From the NCBI GenBank assembly GCA_012034405.1, contig JAAVLZ010000007.1:1-64000 (forward strand): a DNA stretch of 64,000 nucleotides, in the 5' to 3' direction. Positions 53,644 through 63,003 of this stretch are shown piece by piece. The translations under genes and the position numbers were made by a program. The DNA comes from Oscillospiraceae bacterium HV4-5-C5C (GTDB lineage: Bacteria > Bacillota > Clostridia > Saccharofermentanales > Fastidiosipilaceae). Below the pieces are notes generated by a model, which made no database searches, had not been told where the DNA came from, and saw nothing but the letters and a program-made list of their open reading frames with translations. Positions within the stretch are counted from its first letter, which is position 1. Every line of letters starts with the position of its first letter.

Positions 53644-54426
53644 ATGGACCACGCATTCCCTAAATTTGAGCTGAATCCGGCTTCTCATATCCGTCATGTC
53701 GTGGCGGTGGCCAGCGGTAAAGGCGGGGTGGGTAAGTCTTTTGTCACCACTGCACTGGCTGTCATGCTGCAGCGCCAGGGTCTGCGGACGGCTATTTTGG
53801 ATGCTGACATGACCGGCCCATCCATTCCCCAGGCACTGGGCCTGACCAAGGTGAGCGGGATGGCAGATAAGCTGATCCAGCCGGCAGTGACTGCCACCGG
53901 TATTCAGGTCATGTCTGTCAATCTGATGCTTAAAGACCCGACTGCGCCGGTAGTCTGGCGCGGCCCTATGATTACCGGTGCCATTCAGCAGTTTTGGAGT
54001 GAGGTCTGGTGGGATAAGGTTGATATTATGCTGATTGATATGCCGCCGGGCACCGGTGATGTGCCGCTGACGGTGTTTCAGTCTCTGCCGGTAGACGGCC
54101 TGATCATGGTGGCCACGCCTCAGGATCTGGTCAGCATGATAGTAGCCAAGGCTGCCAAAATGGCCTCGGTCATGAAGGTGCCTCTGCTGGGCCTGGTGGA
54201 AAACATGAGCTATTTTAGCTGCCCGCACTGCGGTGAAAAAAGCTATCCGTTCGGTGAAGGCAAAACAGCCGCCGCAGCGCAAAAGCTGGGCACGCAGTTA
54301 TTGGATGAACTGCCTCTTAATTCTGCCTATGCCGGCCTGGCAGATGCCGGCCGGGTAGAGTATTTGCCTGAACCGGTTTTACAAGGCGCGGTCCAGGCTA
54401 TCACCCGGGGCTTTACATGGACTTGA
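53644..54426 (+). CDS. mrp: Mrp/NBP35-family P-loop ATPase (iron-sulfur carrier)
   Basis: The 260-residue protein has a deviant Walker A VAVASGKGGVGKSFVTTALA, DADMTGPSIPQALG, the switch IDMPPGTGDVPL, and a C-terminal pair CPHCGEKS that binds the bridging cluster. It delivers Fe-S clusters to apo-proteins. The N-terminal MIP18 domain of E. coli Mrp is absent, as in the short Firmicute/archaeal form. ATG 53644 follows AAAGGAGCAAATCATAT. It overlaps the next gene by ten bases. Confidence 0.93.
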   Translation: MDHAFPKFELNPASHIRHVVAVASGKGGVGKSFVTTALAVMLQRQGLRTAILDADMTGPSIPQALGLTKVSGMADKLIQPAVTATGIQVMSVNLMLKDPTAPVVWRGPMITGAIQQFWSEVWWDKVDIMLIDMPPGTGDVPLTVFQSLPVDGLIMVATPQDLVSMIVAKAAKMASVMKVPLLGLVENMSYFSCPHCGEKSYPFGEGKTAAAAQKLGTQLLDELPLNSAYAGLADAGRVEYLPEPVLQGAVQAITRGFTWT

Positions 54427-55031
54427 GACGCGGGCATCAGGCCGGGAGACTGCAGCGGGCGGCAAGCTGCGGTAAACCCGTGACTTGCCTGCATTTTTGC
54501 CTGAGCCTGCTGCTGATTGCAGCGTTAGTCAGCGGCTGCAGCCGCCAGGCCGCTGCTCAGGCCGGATTGACAGCCAGCCAGACTGCTGACGGCCAGTCAG
54601 ACAGCGTGGAGACAGAAACCCGCTGGGGAGAGGAAAACTATCAAGCGGAGGTCGCCGCGCTTCGCTATGAAGCGCTGACGGATGATGAAGGCGAAGGGGT
54701 GGTGTATCATGAAATATCAGACCTGGAGTACACCATCTCCCATACCGACAGCCCGATTTTACTGGCGGTATACGATACCGGCCTCAGTTCCGCCAGCACG
54801 GTTATCCCTTATATGGAACAGCAGGCGGAAAACTGGGGAGACCAGGTTCTGGTGATTCTGGCTCAAAAAGACAGTCAGGACAGCTTTTTGCAGCAGTTTT
54901 CAGTGGAAGAATATCCGGCTTTTTTTGTGGTCAGGGAGAGTCAGATTAAACTGAGATTCTATGGCCTGGACAGCAGCAGCCGCGCGCAATTGAACGACAC
55001 CCTGACGGAGCTGTTGGCGGCTGATACTTGA
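54417..55031 (+). CDS. Lipoprotein with a thioredoxin-like region, no CxxC
   Basis: The 204-residue product overlaps mrp by ten bases. A signal peptide with hydrophobic core (LHFCLSLLLIAALVSGC) ends in a lipobox with Cys41. Residues 42-90 are low complexity and acidic. The rest shows a thioredoxin-fold rhythm: ISDLEYTISHTDSPILLAVYDTG, VLVILAQKDSQDS, FSVEEYPAFFVVRESQIKLRFYG (the cis-Pro position reads YPAFF). The active-site CxxC is replaced by TGLSSAS, so a redox role is unlikely. The function is unknown. A second Cys pair (18 and 24) lies in the signal region. Confidence 0.7.
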   Translation: MDLRRGHQAGRLQRAASCGKPVTCLHFCLSLLLIAALVSGCSRQAAAQAGLTASQTADGQSDSVETETRWGEENYQAEVAALRYEALTDDEGEGVVYHEISDLEYTISHTDSPILLAVYDTGLSSASTVIPYMEQQAENWGDQVLVILAQKDSQDSFLQQFSVEEYPAFFVVRESQIKLRFYGLDSSSRAQLNDTLTELLAADT

Positions 55032-55046
55032 GACGGGAGGCGACCT

Positions 55047-55553
55047 ATGGGCTTTCAATATATCAGTGTCATTGGTCAGGACAGTCACCGCTTTTCCGCA
55101 GACCCGTCCAGGCCCCTGCGGTTAGGCGGCTGTCTGATCCCGGATTGTCCGGGCCTGGACGGCAACAGTGACGCGGATGTGATTTTGCATGCGGTTACCA
55201 ATGCCATTTCAGGTTATACCGGACAAAATATTCTGGGCGAGCGGGCGGATGAGGTCTGCCGTAAGGGCCTGAAAGACAGCCGCGTCTACTTACAGATGGC
55301 GCTGCAGGATCTGGCTTCAGTCAGCCAGGACCGTGCCAGCATCTGCCATTGCTCTCTGAGCATAGAAGCCAGCCGGCCCAGGCTGGCTCCGCATATTGGG
55401 CCGATCAGAGCGGAACTGGCCAGGTTGCTGGGATTAAGCCCTTACCGGATCGGACTGACTGCCACCAGCGGGGAAGGCCTCAGTGCCGCCGGGTCAGGGG
55501 AGGGCATGATTTGCTTTTGCTGCCTGACGATCCGTCTGCCGGAACCGGTCTGA
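55047..55553 (+). CDS. ispF: 2-C-methyl-D-erythritol 2,4-cyclodiphosphate synthase (divergent)
   Basis: The 168-residue enzyme closes the cyclic diphosphate in the MEP isoprenoid pathway. ATG 55047 follows GGGAGGCGACCT. The metal ligands are conserved (Asp12 and His14 in GQDSHRF, His48 in DADVILHAV), and TATSGEGLSAAGSGEGM matches the substrate loop. The near-invariant GHSDAD reads GNSDAD (Asn40), and the FPDTDPxxKGADS segment is replaced by NILGERADEVCRKGLKDSR. With ispD in the same operon the assignment is good, but the divergence is notable. Confidence 0.82.
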   Translation: MGFQYISVIGQDSHRFSADPSRPLRLGGCLIPDCPGLDGNSDADVILHAVTNAISGYTGQNILGERADEVCRKGLKDSRVYLQMALQDLASVSQDRASICHCSLSIEASRPRLAPHIGPIRAELARLLGLSPYRIGLTATSGEGLSAAGSGEGMICFCCLTIRLPEPV

Positions 55554-55656
55554 CAACTGCTTGTGAAAGCCCTGCGCCGCCAGCCGGACTCAGGGACTCA
55601 ATGAAACTGACGGAGTCCCTGCTGCCGGAGCATCTGCAAATTAAGGAGAACCGCAT

Positions 55657-56436
55657 ATGCGCTTTATTTCGTGGAACGTTAACGGCCTTCGCGCCCTGAT
55701 GAAAAAAGGCTTTATGGAACAGCTGGAGGCTTTTGAAGCAGACGCGGTCTGCCTGCAGGAGACTAAACTGCAGGCAGGCCAGCTGGAGCTGCAACTGCCT
55801 GGTTACTATCAGTACTGGAACTACGCGGAACGTAAAGGCTATTCCGGCACGGCCATTTTTACCCGGCACGAGCCAATCAGTGTCCGCTACGGCATGGGCC
55901 TGCCGGAACATGATACGGAAGGCCGGGTCATTACCCTGGAATACCCCGGGTTTTACCTGGTCACCTGTTATACCCCCAATTCCAAAGACGGCTTGCTGCG
56001 CCTGCCCTATCGGGAAACCTGGGAGGACAGCTTCCGCGGCTACCTCTGTACGCTGGACGCGGATAAGCCGCTGATCCTCTGCGGTGACCTTAATGTAGCT
56101 CATGAAGAAATTGACCTGAAAAATCCGGATACCAATCATCTGAGCGCCGGCTTCAGTGATGAGGAGCGGGCCAAGTTCAGCGCGCTGCTGGACGCGGGCT
56201 TTGTGGATACCTTCCGCTTTTTATATCCGGAGCAAAAAGACGCCTATTCCTGGTGGTCCTACCGCACCGCTGCCCGCAAGCGCAATGCCGGCTGGAGAAT
56301 TGATTATTTTATTGTTTCTCAGCGCTTAATTCCTTATACCAAGGACGCGGCAATTCTCAGTGAGGTTATGGGCAGCGACCATTGCCCGGTCAGTCTGGAT
56401 CTTGATCCGCCGGAAGAGGAACTCAGGCATGGCTAA
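55657..56436 (+). CDS. xth: Exodeoxyribonuclease III (AP endonuclease)
   Basis: The 259-residue enzyme of the ExoA/XthA family cleaves DNA at abasic sites and digests 3' ends. ATG 55657 follows TAAGGAGAACCGCAT. Motifs: ISWNVNGLRALMKKG, ADAVCLQETKL (metal Glu), LVTCYTPNSKDG (catalytic Tyr), LILCGDLNVAHEEIDL (Asp, Asn), WWSYRTAARKRNAGWRIDYF, and MGSDHCPVSL (Asp-His). Its end overlaps radA by eight bases. Confidence 0.95.
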   Translation: MRFISWNVNGLRALMKKGFMEQLEAFEADAVCLQETKLQAGQLELQLPGYYQYWNYAERKGYSGTAIFTRHEPISVRYGMGLPEHDTEGRVITLEYPGFYLVTCYTPNSKDGLLRLPYRETWEDSFRGYLCTLDADKPLILCGDLNVAHEEIDLKNPDTNHLSAGFSDEERAKFSALLDAGFVDTFRFLYPEQKDAYSWWSYRTAARKRNAGWRIDYFIVSQRLIPYTKDAAILSEVMGSDHCPVSLDLDPPEEELRHG

Positions 56437-57955
56437 GAGTAAAACGGTTTTTTACTGCAGTGAATGCGGTCATGAAAGCTCCGGCTGGCTGGGGCGCTGT
56501 CCCAACTGTGGAGCCTGGAACAGTTTTGTAGAGCAGCGGCGGCAGCCGGCGTCCGGTTCAGGCAACGCCATCCAGGCCGGCGTGGCCTCCGGCTGGCTCA
56601 GCGGTTTGCTGGAGGATGCCGGTATGACCGCCCGGACCGCGGGCTCCAGGGACGGGGCGGCGGGCCAGGGCCGGGAGAATAGCCTGGCGCTTCTGGATCT
56701 GGACGGGGTGGCGGCGTCAGAGCAGGGCCGGGTATCCTCCGGCCTGGAGGAGCTGGATCGCGTCCTGGGGCAGGGGTTTGTCCCCGGTTCCTTAGTACTG
56801 GTAGGGGGCAACCCCGGTATCGGCAAATCAACGCTCCTGCTGCAGGTCGCGGCGCGCAGCCAGTTTGCCCGGCCGGTACTATATGTGAACGGCGAAGAAA
56901 GCCCTCAGCAGGTTAAGCTGCGGGCTGAACGGCTGGGGATTAAAGGCAGCGGTATCAAGCTGATGCCGGAGATCGTTTTTGAGCGCATTGCGGAAGCCGT
57001 CATCAAAGTCAGGCCTGAGCTATGTATTGTGGATTCGATTCAAACCGTATATTCTGAATCCCTCAGCTCGGCGCCCGGCACGGTCAGCCAGGTCCGGGAC
57101 GTGACCGCAGGTCTGCTCCGTCTGGCAAAGGCGTTGAACACCACCATTGTCCTGGTCGGCCATGTGACCAAGGACGGGAGCCTGGCCGGACCCCGGGTGC
57201 TGGAGCACATGGTGGACACCGTACTGTATTTTGAAGGCGAAGCAAACAGCAGCCTCAGGGTACTGCGCTCGGCCAAAAACCGCTTTGGCGCCACGAATGA
57301 ACTGGGCATTTTTGAAATGACCCAGGAGGGACTGCAAGGAGTCAAAAATGCGTCTGCGGCGTTTTTGACCGGCCGGCCGGAACACGTACCCGGTTCCGCG
57401 GTGACCTGCACCATAGAAGGTACCAGGCCCTTACTGGTGGAAGTCCAGGCCCTGCTTAATCCGTCGGCTTACCCGACCTCCCAGCGCCAGGCTCAAGGGG
57501 TGGACCGCAACCGGCTCAACCTGCTGCTGGCTGTTCTTGAAAACCGCCTGCAGCTGTCCGTCGGCGCCATGGATGCCTTTTTAAATGTCGTGGGCGGAGT
57601 CAGGGTGGATGATCCGGCAGCGGATCTGGCAATCGCCGCAGCTATCGCCTCCAGTTTCAGAGACCGCGCGGTGCGGGACAACACCCTGCTGTGCGGGGAG
57701 GTGGGCTTAACCGGGGAACTGAGGCCGGTGAGCTTTCCGCTTGAGAGAATTATGGAGGCCGGCCGGATGGGCTTTACCACTTGCCTGCTTCCGGGCTCAG
57801 ATAAAAAAAATCTGGAACGGCAAAGCCGTGGTAAAGACACCGGCGACTGGCCGGAAATCCTTTATGTTGACACGCTGGGAGAGGCTTTGGACGTACTGCT
57901 GGAAGACCGCGCGGGGTCGCCTGGCCAGACAGCCGGAGGCAGGAAACATGGATGA
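56429..57955 (+). CDS. radA: DNA repair protein RadA (Sms)
   Basis: The 508-residue branch-migration protein acts in recombination. ATG 56429 (MAKSKTVFYCSECG) overlaps xth by eight bases. Order: zinc finger CSECGHESSGWLGRCPNC, a Gly-rich linker, RecA-like ATPase with Walker A GGNPGIGKST, Walker B LCIVDSIQTVY, the RadA-specific KNRFG (in SAKNRFGATNELG), and a Lon-like C-terminal domain (DAFLNVVGGVRVDDPAADLAIA). About 50 residues longer than B. subtilis RadA, mostly in the linker after the zinc finger. Confidence 0.95.
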   Translation: MAKSKTVFYCSECGHESSGWLGRCPNCGAWNSFVEQRRQPASGSGNAIQAGVASGWLSGLLEDAGMTARTAGSRDGAAGQGRENSLALLDLDGVAASEQGRVSSGLEELDRVLGQGFVPGSLVLVGGNPGIGKSTLLLQVAARSQFARPVLYVNGEESPQQVKLRAERLGIKGSGIKLMPEIVFERIAEAVIKVRPELCIVDSIQTVYSESLSSAPGTVSQVRDVTAGLLRLAKALNTTIVLVGHVTKDGSLAGPRVLEHMVDTVLYFEGEANSSLRVLRSAKNRFGATNELGIFEMTQEGLQGVKNASAAFLTGRPEHVPGSAVTCTIEGTRPLLVEVQALLNPSAYPTSQRQAQGVDRNRLNLLLAVLENRLQLSVGAMDAFLNVVGGVRVDDPAADLAIAAAIASSFRDRAVRDNTLLCGEVGLTGELRPVSFPLERIMEAGRMGFTTCLLPGSDKKNLERQSRGKDTGDWPEILYVDTLGEALDVLLEDRAGSPGQTAGGRKHG

Positions 57956-58895
57956 ACCGGTCAAACAGGCACCGGCCTGCCTGGCCCTGGTGACAGCCGG
58001 TGGTCAGGGCCTGCGCATGGGACAGCACCGGGCAGGCTGGCAGGGCCTGCCCGGCAAATTGTTTATTGAGCTGAACGGCCGCCCGGCAATCAGCTATACG
58101 CTGGAAGCGCTGTTGTCCGTCACGGCGGTCACCGGCGCGCTGCTTGTGACCACGGAGCAGCTGAAACCGCTGCTGGAGCGGCTGGTTAGAGAAGCAGCAC
58201 ACTGTCCGGATCCGCAGGCCTGGCAGCCGGAGCTGCTTGATCAGTCCGGAAAATACCGACCCGCGGACACCTTGCTGCCGCCGGCGTTGGCCGCCCGGGT
58301 ACTGGGCGTAACCGTGGGCGGGGCGGACCGGCAGACCTCCGTTTATTACGGCTTGCGCTGGCTGCAGCAATATTGCCGGCAAACCACCGCAGCGGGGCGC
58401 CCCGGTACTGTCAGTCCGCCCGTGGTGATGGTACATGATGCCGCGCGCTGTCTGCTGCAGCCATCCCTGGTAAAGGCCTGCGCTGATCAGATCCTCCGGG
58501 GACATAATTGTGTCGCCGCCGTCAAACCGAAAGACAGCCTGGCGGTGCTGGATCAGACCGGACAGCAGCTTGCCCGGCCGCTGGACCGCAGTCAGCTGGC
58601 ACAATTGCAGACGCCGCAGTGTTTTCCTTTACAGAATTTGCTGGCCTGGCATGAAGCGGCCAGGCTGCAGGGCCTGCAGGTAACAGATGACAGCGCTCTG
58701 GCTTTGTGGCAGCAGGCCACGGTGGAAATTGTGGACAGCAGTTATGAAAATATAAAGCTGACCACTCCGGAAGATATTGATCTGGCTCGGGCCATCCTTA
58801 ACCGGCGCCGGCCGGCCTCTGGCAGCGGCGGACAGAACGGGGCCGGACCGCTGCCGGATCTGGCCGCATCCATACAGAGGAGTCAGCCGAAATGA
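57948..58895 (+). CDS. ispD: 2-C-methyl-D-erythritol 4-phosphate cytidylyltransferase, enlarged
   Basis: The 315-residue enzyme transfers CMP to MEP in the isoprenoid pathway. ATG 57948 follows GGAGGCAGGAAAC and overlaps radA by eight bases. Motifs: VTAGGQGLRMG (CTP loop), KLFIELNGRPAISYTLEAL, VTVGGADRQTSVYYGLRWL, VMVHDAARCLL, CVAAVKPKDSLAVLD, LQTPQCFPLQNLL, VTDDSALAL, and NIKLTTPEDIDLA. It is some 80 residues longer than usual, through an insert at about 60-115 and a Gly-rich tail. Together with ispF it supplies the pathway; the first AAGxGxR loop is slightly altered (TAGGQG). Confidence 0.9.
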   Translation: MDEPVKQAPACLALVTAGGQGLRMGQHRAGWQGLPGKLFIELNGRPAISYTLEALLSVTAVTGALLVTTEQLKPLLERLVREAAHCPDPQAWQPELLDQSGKYRPADTLLPPALAARVLGVTVGGADRQTSVYYGLRWLQQYCRQTTAAGRPGTVSPPVVMVHDAARCLLQPSLVKACADQILRGHNCVAAVKPKDSLAVLDQTGQQLARPLDRSQLAQLQTPQCFPLQNLLAWHEAARLQGLQVTDDSALALWQQATVEIVDSSYENIKLTTPEDIDLARAILNRRRPASGSGGQNGAGPLPDLAASIQRSQPK

Positions 58896-59689
58896 GTTTA
58901 CCGCGTGTTTTTGTCCAGGAGCAGATTAAAGCTGAGCAGGAGCAGGTCAGGCTGGACCCGGAGCAGCTGCATCATTTATTGAGGGTTCTTCGTCTGACTG
59001 ACGGGGAGCGCATCGAGCTGGCGGATCCGACCGCGGCGGTTTTTTTGGCCGAAATCAGCCGGGAAACCAGGCAAGCGGACGCTGCCAGCGTGAAGCTGCT
59101 GCGGCGCCTGGACAGCCCGGGTGGCACGGCCGCGGAACCGGCGCCGTTTATTGAACTGTGGCAAGGCTATCCTAAGGGAAGCAAGCTGGAAGATATTATC
59201 CAGAAAAGTGTGGAGCTGGGGGTCGATCTCATTAAACCGATTCTGACTGAACGCAGCGTAGCGCGGCCGGATCCCGTCCAGGCCTTAAAAAAGGTCGGGC
59301 GCTGGCAGCGCATCAGCCAGATGGCAGCCAGCCAGTCCGGCCGCACCCGCATTCCGGAGGTAGCCGCCCCCGAGACCCTGCCGCAGGCGCTGCAAGGTCT
59401 CAGGTCTGCTGGATCAGCCAGCCTGCTGCAGTTTGTCCCCTGGGAAGACGCCGGTCCCCGGGCGCCGCTGGCTGGCTGCTTATCCCCCGACCGGCTGGCC
59501 CAGGCCCGGCATATCCGTTTTCTGATCGGTCCGGAGGGCGGGCTGAGCCCGGCTGAAATCGAGCGCCTGTCGGCAGCAGGCTTTCAGACCGTCAGCCTGG
59601 GGAAGTACATCCTGAGAACCGAAACCGCCGGACCGGCGGTTTTAGCCATGTTGAATTACGCCCGGCAACTGGCAGAAGAAAGAGGTTAG
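58892..59689 (+). CDS. rsmE: 16S rRNA (uracil-1498-N3)-methyltransferase RsmE
   Basis: The 265-residue SPOUT enzyme starts at ATG 58892, overlapping the ispD stop (ATGA). A PUA-like N-terminus (LHHLLRVLRLTDGERIELAD) leads to the knot: WQGYPKGSKLEDIIQKSVELG, KPILTERSVARP, WQRISQMAASQSGRTRIPEV, and RFLIGPEGGLSPAEIE with SLGKYILRTETAGPAVLAML. Normal length and motifs. Confidence 0.95.
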   Translation: MSLPRVFVQEQIKAEQEQVRLDPEQLHHLLRVLRLTDGERIELADPTAAVFLAEISRETRQADAASVKLLRRLDSPGGTAAEPAPFIELWQGYPKGSKLEDIIQKSVELGVDLIKPILTERSVARPDPVQALKKVGRWQRISQMAASQSGRTRIPEVAAPETLPQALQGLRSAGSASLLQFVPWEDAGPRAPLAGCLSPDRLAQARHIRFLIGPEGGLSPAEIERLSAAGFQTVSLGKYILRTETAGPAVLAMLNYARQLAEERG

Positions 59690-59695
59690 CTTAGC

Positions 59696-60658
59696 ATGAG
59701 TTTTTTAGAGGATACCATTAAAGTTTATAAAACTTATCTGCCGCCCTTGACCCGGCAGGCTGATTTTGCCGCCTTCTGGGATGAGACACTGGCCCTGACC
59801 CGCGCGCTTCCTCTGAAACCTGTCCTGAAAGCGGTGGACTTTCCGTCACCGTATGTCAGTGTTTACGATATCAGCTATAACGGCTTTGATCAAACCCGCA
59901 TCCGGGGCTGGCTGCTGCTGCCCCGCTTTACGTCCTTGGCGAAGTTCCCCTGTCTGATTCAGTATCACGGTTTCAGCGGCAGCCGCGGCGAGCCCTGGGA
60001 ACTGTTGCCCTGGGTCATGCAGGGCCTGGCAGTGCTGGCGGTAGACTGCCGGGATCAGGGCGGCGACAGCGGCGACAGCGCCAGCTACCATAACGGGCTG
60101 GTAGGTAATGTGACCAGCAAAGGTATACTGGACCCGCATGAATACTATTACCGCGCGGTATATATGGACTGTGTCAAGGCCCTGGATTTTGCCAGTTCCT
60201 GCGAGCAAATCGACACGGACCGCCTGATTCTGCATGGCCGCAGTCAGGGCGGCGCCCTGGTCATGGCCGTCAGCGCCCTGGATGACCGCCCCTGTCTGGC
60301 CCTGGCAGATGTTCCCAGTAACAGTAATCTGGAAAAACGGGTGGAAGGCCAGCATGGCTCCTTTGCCGCGGTGACGGAGTACCTTCGCCGTTATCCGGAG
60401 CGCCTGGAGCAGGTGTACAACACCCTCAGTTACTTTGATACGATGAATCTGGCTGACTGGATCAACTGTCCGGTTTATGCATCAGTTGCTCTGGGGGATC
60501 AGGTTTGTCCGGCAAAGCTGTATTTTGCCACGTATAATCGCATAGACAGTCCCAAAGAGATAACTGTCTATCCCTTCAACGGCCATGACGGCGCGGAAAG
60601 TCTGCAGATGACCCGTAAACTGACCTACTTACAGCACAGCGGTCTGCTGACTTACTGA
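59696..60658 (+). CDS. Acetylxylan esterase / cephalosporin-C deacetylase (CE7)
   Basis: The 320-residue alpha/beta hydrolase removes acetyl groups from xylo-oligosaccharides and has no signal peptide. ATG 59696 follows AAGAGGTTAGCTTAGC. CE7 signatures in order: FPCLIQYHGFSGSRG, DCRDQGGDSGD, GILDPHEYYYRAVYMD, nucleophile Ser in LHGRSQGGALVM, Asp in ASVALGDQVCP and His in PFNGHDG. It is the last gene of the packed operon and complements the xylose genes at 21-27 kb. Confidence 0.93.
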   Translation: MSFLEDTIKVYKTYLPPLTRQADFAAFWDETLALTRALPLKPVLKAVDFPSPYVSVYDISYNGFDQTRIRGWLLLPRFTSLAKFPCLIQYHGFSGSRGEPWELLPWVMQGLAVLAVDCRDQGGDSGDSASYHNGLVGNVTSKGILDPHEYYYRAVYMDCVKALDFASSCEQIDTDRLILHGRSQGGALVMAVSALDDRPCLALADVPSNSNLEKRVEGQHGSFAAVTEYLRRYPERLEQVYNTLSYFDTMNLADWINCPVYASVALGDQVCPAKLYFATYNRIDSPKEITVYPFNGHDGAESLQMTRKLTYLQHSGLLTY

Positions 60659-60665
60659 CAGGCGC

Positions 60666-61121
60666 TCAGTCTGTCGCCGGGGGCGTTTTATAAATGACCC
60701 GTTCCCGGATAAAGTAGTTCCAGAAAAAGACCACTGCCGTGGCGATGACTTTGGCCAGCATCTTTTGCAGGTTGGTACCAGCGCTGAAAAACCAGCGCAT
60801 CAGCAGCCACATGATCAGCTCGTTCATCAGCAGGCCAATACTTGATGCAGCGTAAATCTTGCTTAGCTCCCGCAGCACGTTCTGCCGGGGTGCGTGACGG
60901 AAGGTCAGCAGCCTGCCGCCTGCCCAGTTGGCCAGGGTGGAAACGATAAAAGCGAGGGCTACCGCGATGTAGGTGTTAAGGTGCAGCAGCGGGTCAAAGA
61001 GATAGTAAAACAGCCACTCGACCAACGTCGCGGCGACGCCCACAACGGCATAAGAGAGCAGGTGGAGTAATCTGGCCCGTTGCTGCGATTCCTGCCACAA
61101 CGCGACTGGCTTTGCTTTCAT
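60666..61121 (-). CDS. GtrA family membrane protein
   Basis: The 151-residue protein has four membrane helices and the GtrA pattern: [72 protein letters not shown]. The family helps move lipid-linked sugars across the membrane. Its start overlaps the flavoprotein gene by four bases, so they are coupled and probably modify a surface glycan. Confidence 0.9.
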   Translation of the reverse strand: MKAKPVALWQESQQRARLLHLLSYAVVGVAATLVEWLFYYLFDPLLHLNTYIAVALAFIVSTLANWAGGRLLTFRHAPRQNVLRELSKIYAASSIGLLMNELIMWLLMRWFFSAGTNLQKMLAKVIATAVVFFWNYFIRERVIYKTPPATD

Positions 61122-62698
61122 GCCCGGCCCTCCGCCTCAGGGTCAGGACTTTCCTGATAGTCCTGATCCGTATTGACCTGCCAGAGGTTGGCCTTATCCT
61201 GGCGCCCGCAGAGGATATTGTCCACCGCCTGAAAAGCGGTTTCCATGGAGTGATCCATGTTGTTGTAACGGTGCTGGCCGTTGCGCCCCACGCAGTAAAG
61301 ATTTTCCCATTGATTCAGGTAGGCAATCAAGCGGCCGATCTGGGCGTAGGTATCAAAATAGGCCGGATATGCCTTGCGGACCCTTTCGCAATGATAATCC
61401 AGCACGACATCCGGGTTGTCCAGCACCCCCATCCGGAGCAGTTCCTGAACGCCTTGTTCCTTCCAGGCGGCGTCGCTTTGCTGCCAGTAACGGTCGCCTT
61501 CAGAACAAAAATACTCCAGCCCCATCCAGATGGTATCTTCCGGCTGCTCAACCATATAGGGCGACCAGTTGTTAAAAATCTGAATGCGGCCCAGTTTCAC
61601 GCCGGTGTCCTGTACGTAGATCCAGTTATCCGGTACGATATTGCCCAGCGTAGGGATCGCCGTTTCATTTTTGAGGTTCAGCCGGCTCACTAACAGGCCT
61701 ACGGTGACAAAGTCGCGGTAAGGCAGGCCCCGGGCAATCGCGGCTATCTCTGCCGGTACCTGCTGCAGACCCGCAGCCAGATCTTTCAGCGGCATGGAGG
61801 AAATGACAATATCCGCCGGCATGCGTCCGCCCTGTCCGTCTGACCCGGTCCAGCGCAGCGCTGCTATCCGGCTGTCACGGTTTTCCAGACCGGTGACTTC
61901 ATGGTCATACAGGATTTGCCCGCCCATGTTGATAAAGTCAGCTGCGGCCTCGGACCATAACTGGCCCGGTCCGTATTTGGGATAGGCAAATTCTTCTATC
62001 AGGGAGGTCTCAGTCGCCGGGGCTGAGGCAGCGGAGGGCCTGAGCTTACGCAGCATGTCTTTTAAGACTGCAGTGACAGACAGCCCCTTGACCCGCTGGG
62101 CACCCCAGTCAGCGGAAATATCCCGCGGTGCCCGTCCCCAGAGCTTTTCAGTATAGCCTTCAAAAAACATACTATAGAGTTTGCGGCCAAAGCGATTGAT
62201 GTAAAAGTTTTCCAGGGAATCCTCCGGCAGTTTATGCACGCAGGCGGCCAGGTAGGAAGTGCCTGCGGCCAGTGTCTGCCCGGGCCCCATATTTTTCAGG
62301 GTTCTGATGTTCAGCCGCACGGGGTAATCAAAAAAATGCTGCTGGTAATAAATCCGGGAAACCCGCTTGCGCCGCAGCATAACCCGGTCAGCCTGTTCGG
62401 GATCCGGGCCGTCGGGGTCAAGCGTAACCTCGCGCTGCAGCTTTTTATAATCATAAGCCGGCTGGCCCTGAAAAGGCAGGATGTGCTGCCACCATTCATT
62501 GACCCGGGGATCTTTGGAAAAAAAACGGTGACCACCTATATCCATACGGTTGCCGCGATACGTGACCGTTCTGGAAATCCCACCCAGCTGCCGACTGGCT
62601 TCAAGAATCGTTACCTGATAATCCTGGGACCGGCTCAGCAGCTCATAGCCCGCAGTGATGCCGGCCGGACCGGCCCCGATAATGACGACTTGTTTCAT
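61118..62698 (-). CDS. FAD-dependent oxidoreductase, UDP-galactopyranose mutase/amine oxidase-like
   Basis: The 526-residue flavoprotein begins [20 protein letters not shown]. It shows [46 protein letters not shown] and the late FAD-site [20 protein letters not shown]. This COG1232-like group is found beside glycan genes and is related to UDP-galactopyranose mutase and protoporphyrinogen oxidase. The substrate cannot be assigned. ATG 62698 follows AAAGAGGCTGTTAT; the longer frame from 62740 has no site. It is paired with gtrA. Confidence 0.82.
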   Translation of the reverse strand: MKQVVIIGAGPAGITAGYELLSRSQDYQVTILEASRQLGGISRTVTYRGNRMDIGGHRFFSKDPRVNEWWQHILPFQGQPAYDYKKLQREVTLDPDGPDPEQADRVMLRRKRVSRIYYQQHFFDYPVRLNIRTLKNMGPGQTLAAGTSYLAACVHKLPEDSLENFYINRFGRKLYSMFFEGYTEKLWGRAPRDISADWGAQRVKGLSVTAVLKDMLRKLRPSAASAPATETSLIEEFAYPKYGPGQLWSEAAADFINMGGQILYDHEVTGLENRDSRIAALRWTGSDGQGGRMPADIVISSMPLKDLAAGLQQVPAEIAAIARGLPYRDFVTVGLLVSRLNLKNETAIPTLGNIVPDNWIYVQDTGVKLGRIQIFNNWSPYMVEQPEDTIWMGLEYFCSEGDRYWQQSDAAWKEQGVQELLRMGVLDNPDVVLDYHCERVRKAYPAYFDTYAQIGRLIAYLNQWENLYCVGRNGQHRYNNMDHSMETAFQAVDNILCGRQDKANLWQVNTDQDYQESPDPEAEGRA

Positions 62699-62831
62699 AT
62701 AACAGCCTCTTTCCGGATTGCAGGCAAGCAGGCCAGACAATCCTGGCGGATCAATCGCTTGAACTGACCGCTGACTCTTTACATCTTAGTATTATGTAAA
62801 TAGCTTTGCTTAAAACTTTTATAAAAAGATG

Positions 62832-62978
62832 ATGAACATTTTAGCCGGCGGTACGGAACAGCTCAAATTACAGCTCCGGCCAGGCAGCCAGACCGCAGAT
62901 CCGTTATACTATGAGCTGAAAACTGGCTTGAGACAAGCACACCAGCTGGTGGAGCGGACTTGGGCTTCCGCCGGCTAA
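62832..62978 (+). other. 48-codon ORF of uncertain status before the epimerase gene
   Basis: ATG 62832 to TAA 62978 encodes a hydrophilic peptide ending LKTGLRQAHQLVERTWASAG. The composition is coding-like, but there is no ribosome site, and it could be a leftover C-terminus of a lost gene or chance. A TATACT (62905-62910) inside it may be the -10 of the epimerase gene. Nothing else is seen in 62699-63003. Confidence 0.25.
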
Positions 62979-63003
62979 TTCAAGAGAAATCAGGTGAATC
63001 AAA

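Noticed and set aside
57774-58604. 276-residue minus-strand ORF opposite radA and ispD
   Set aside because: Antisense to two conserved genes, without a start site or family features.
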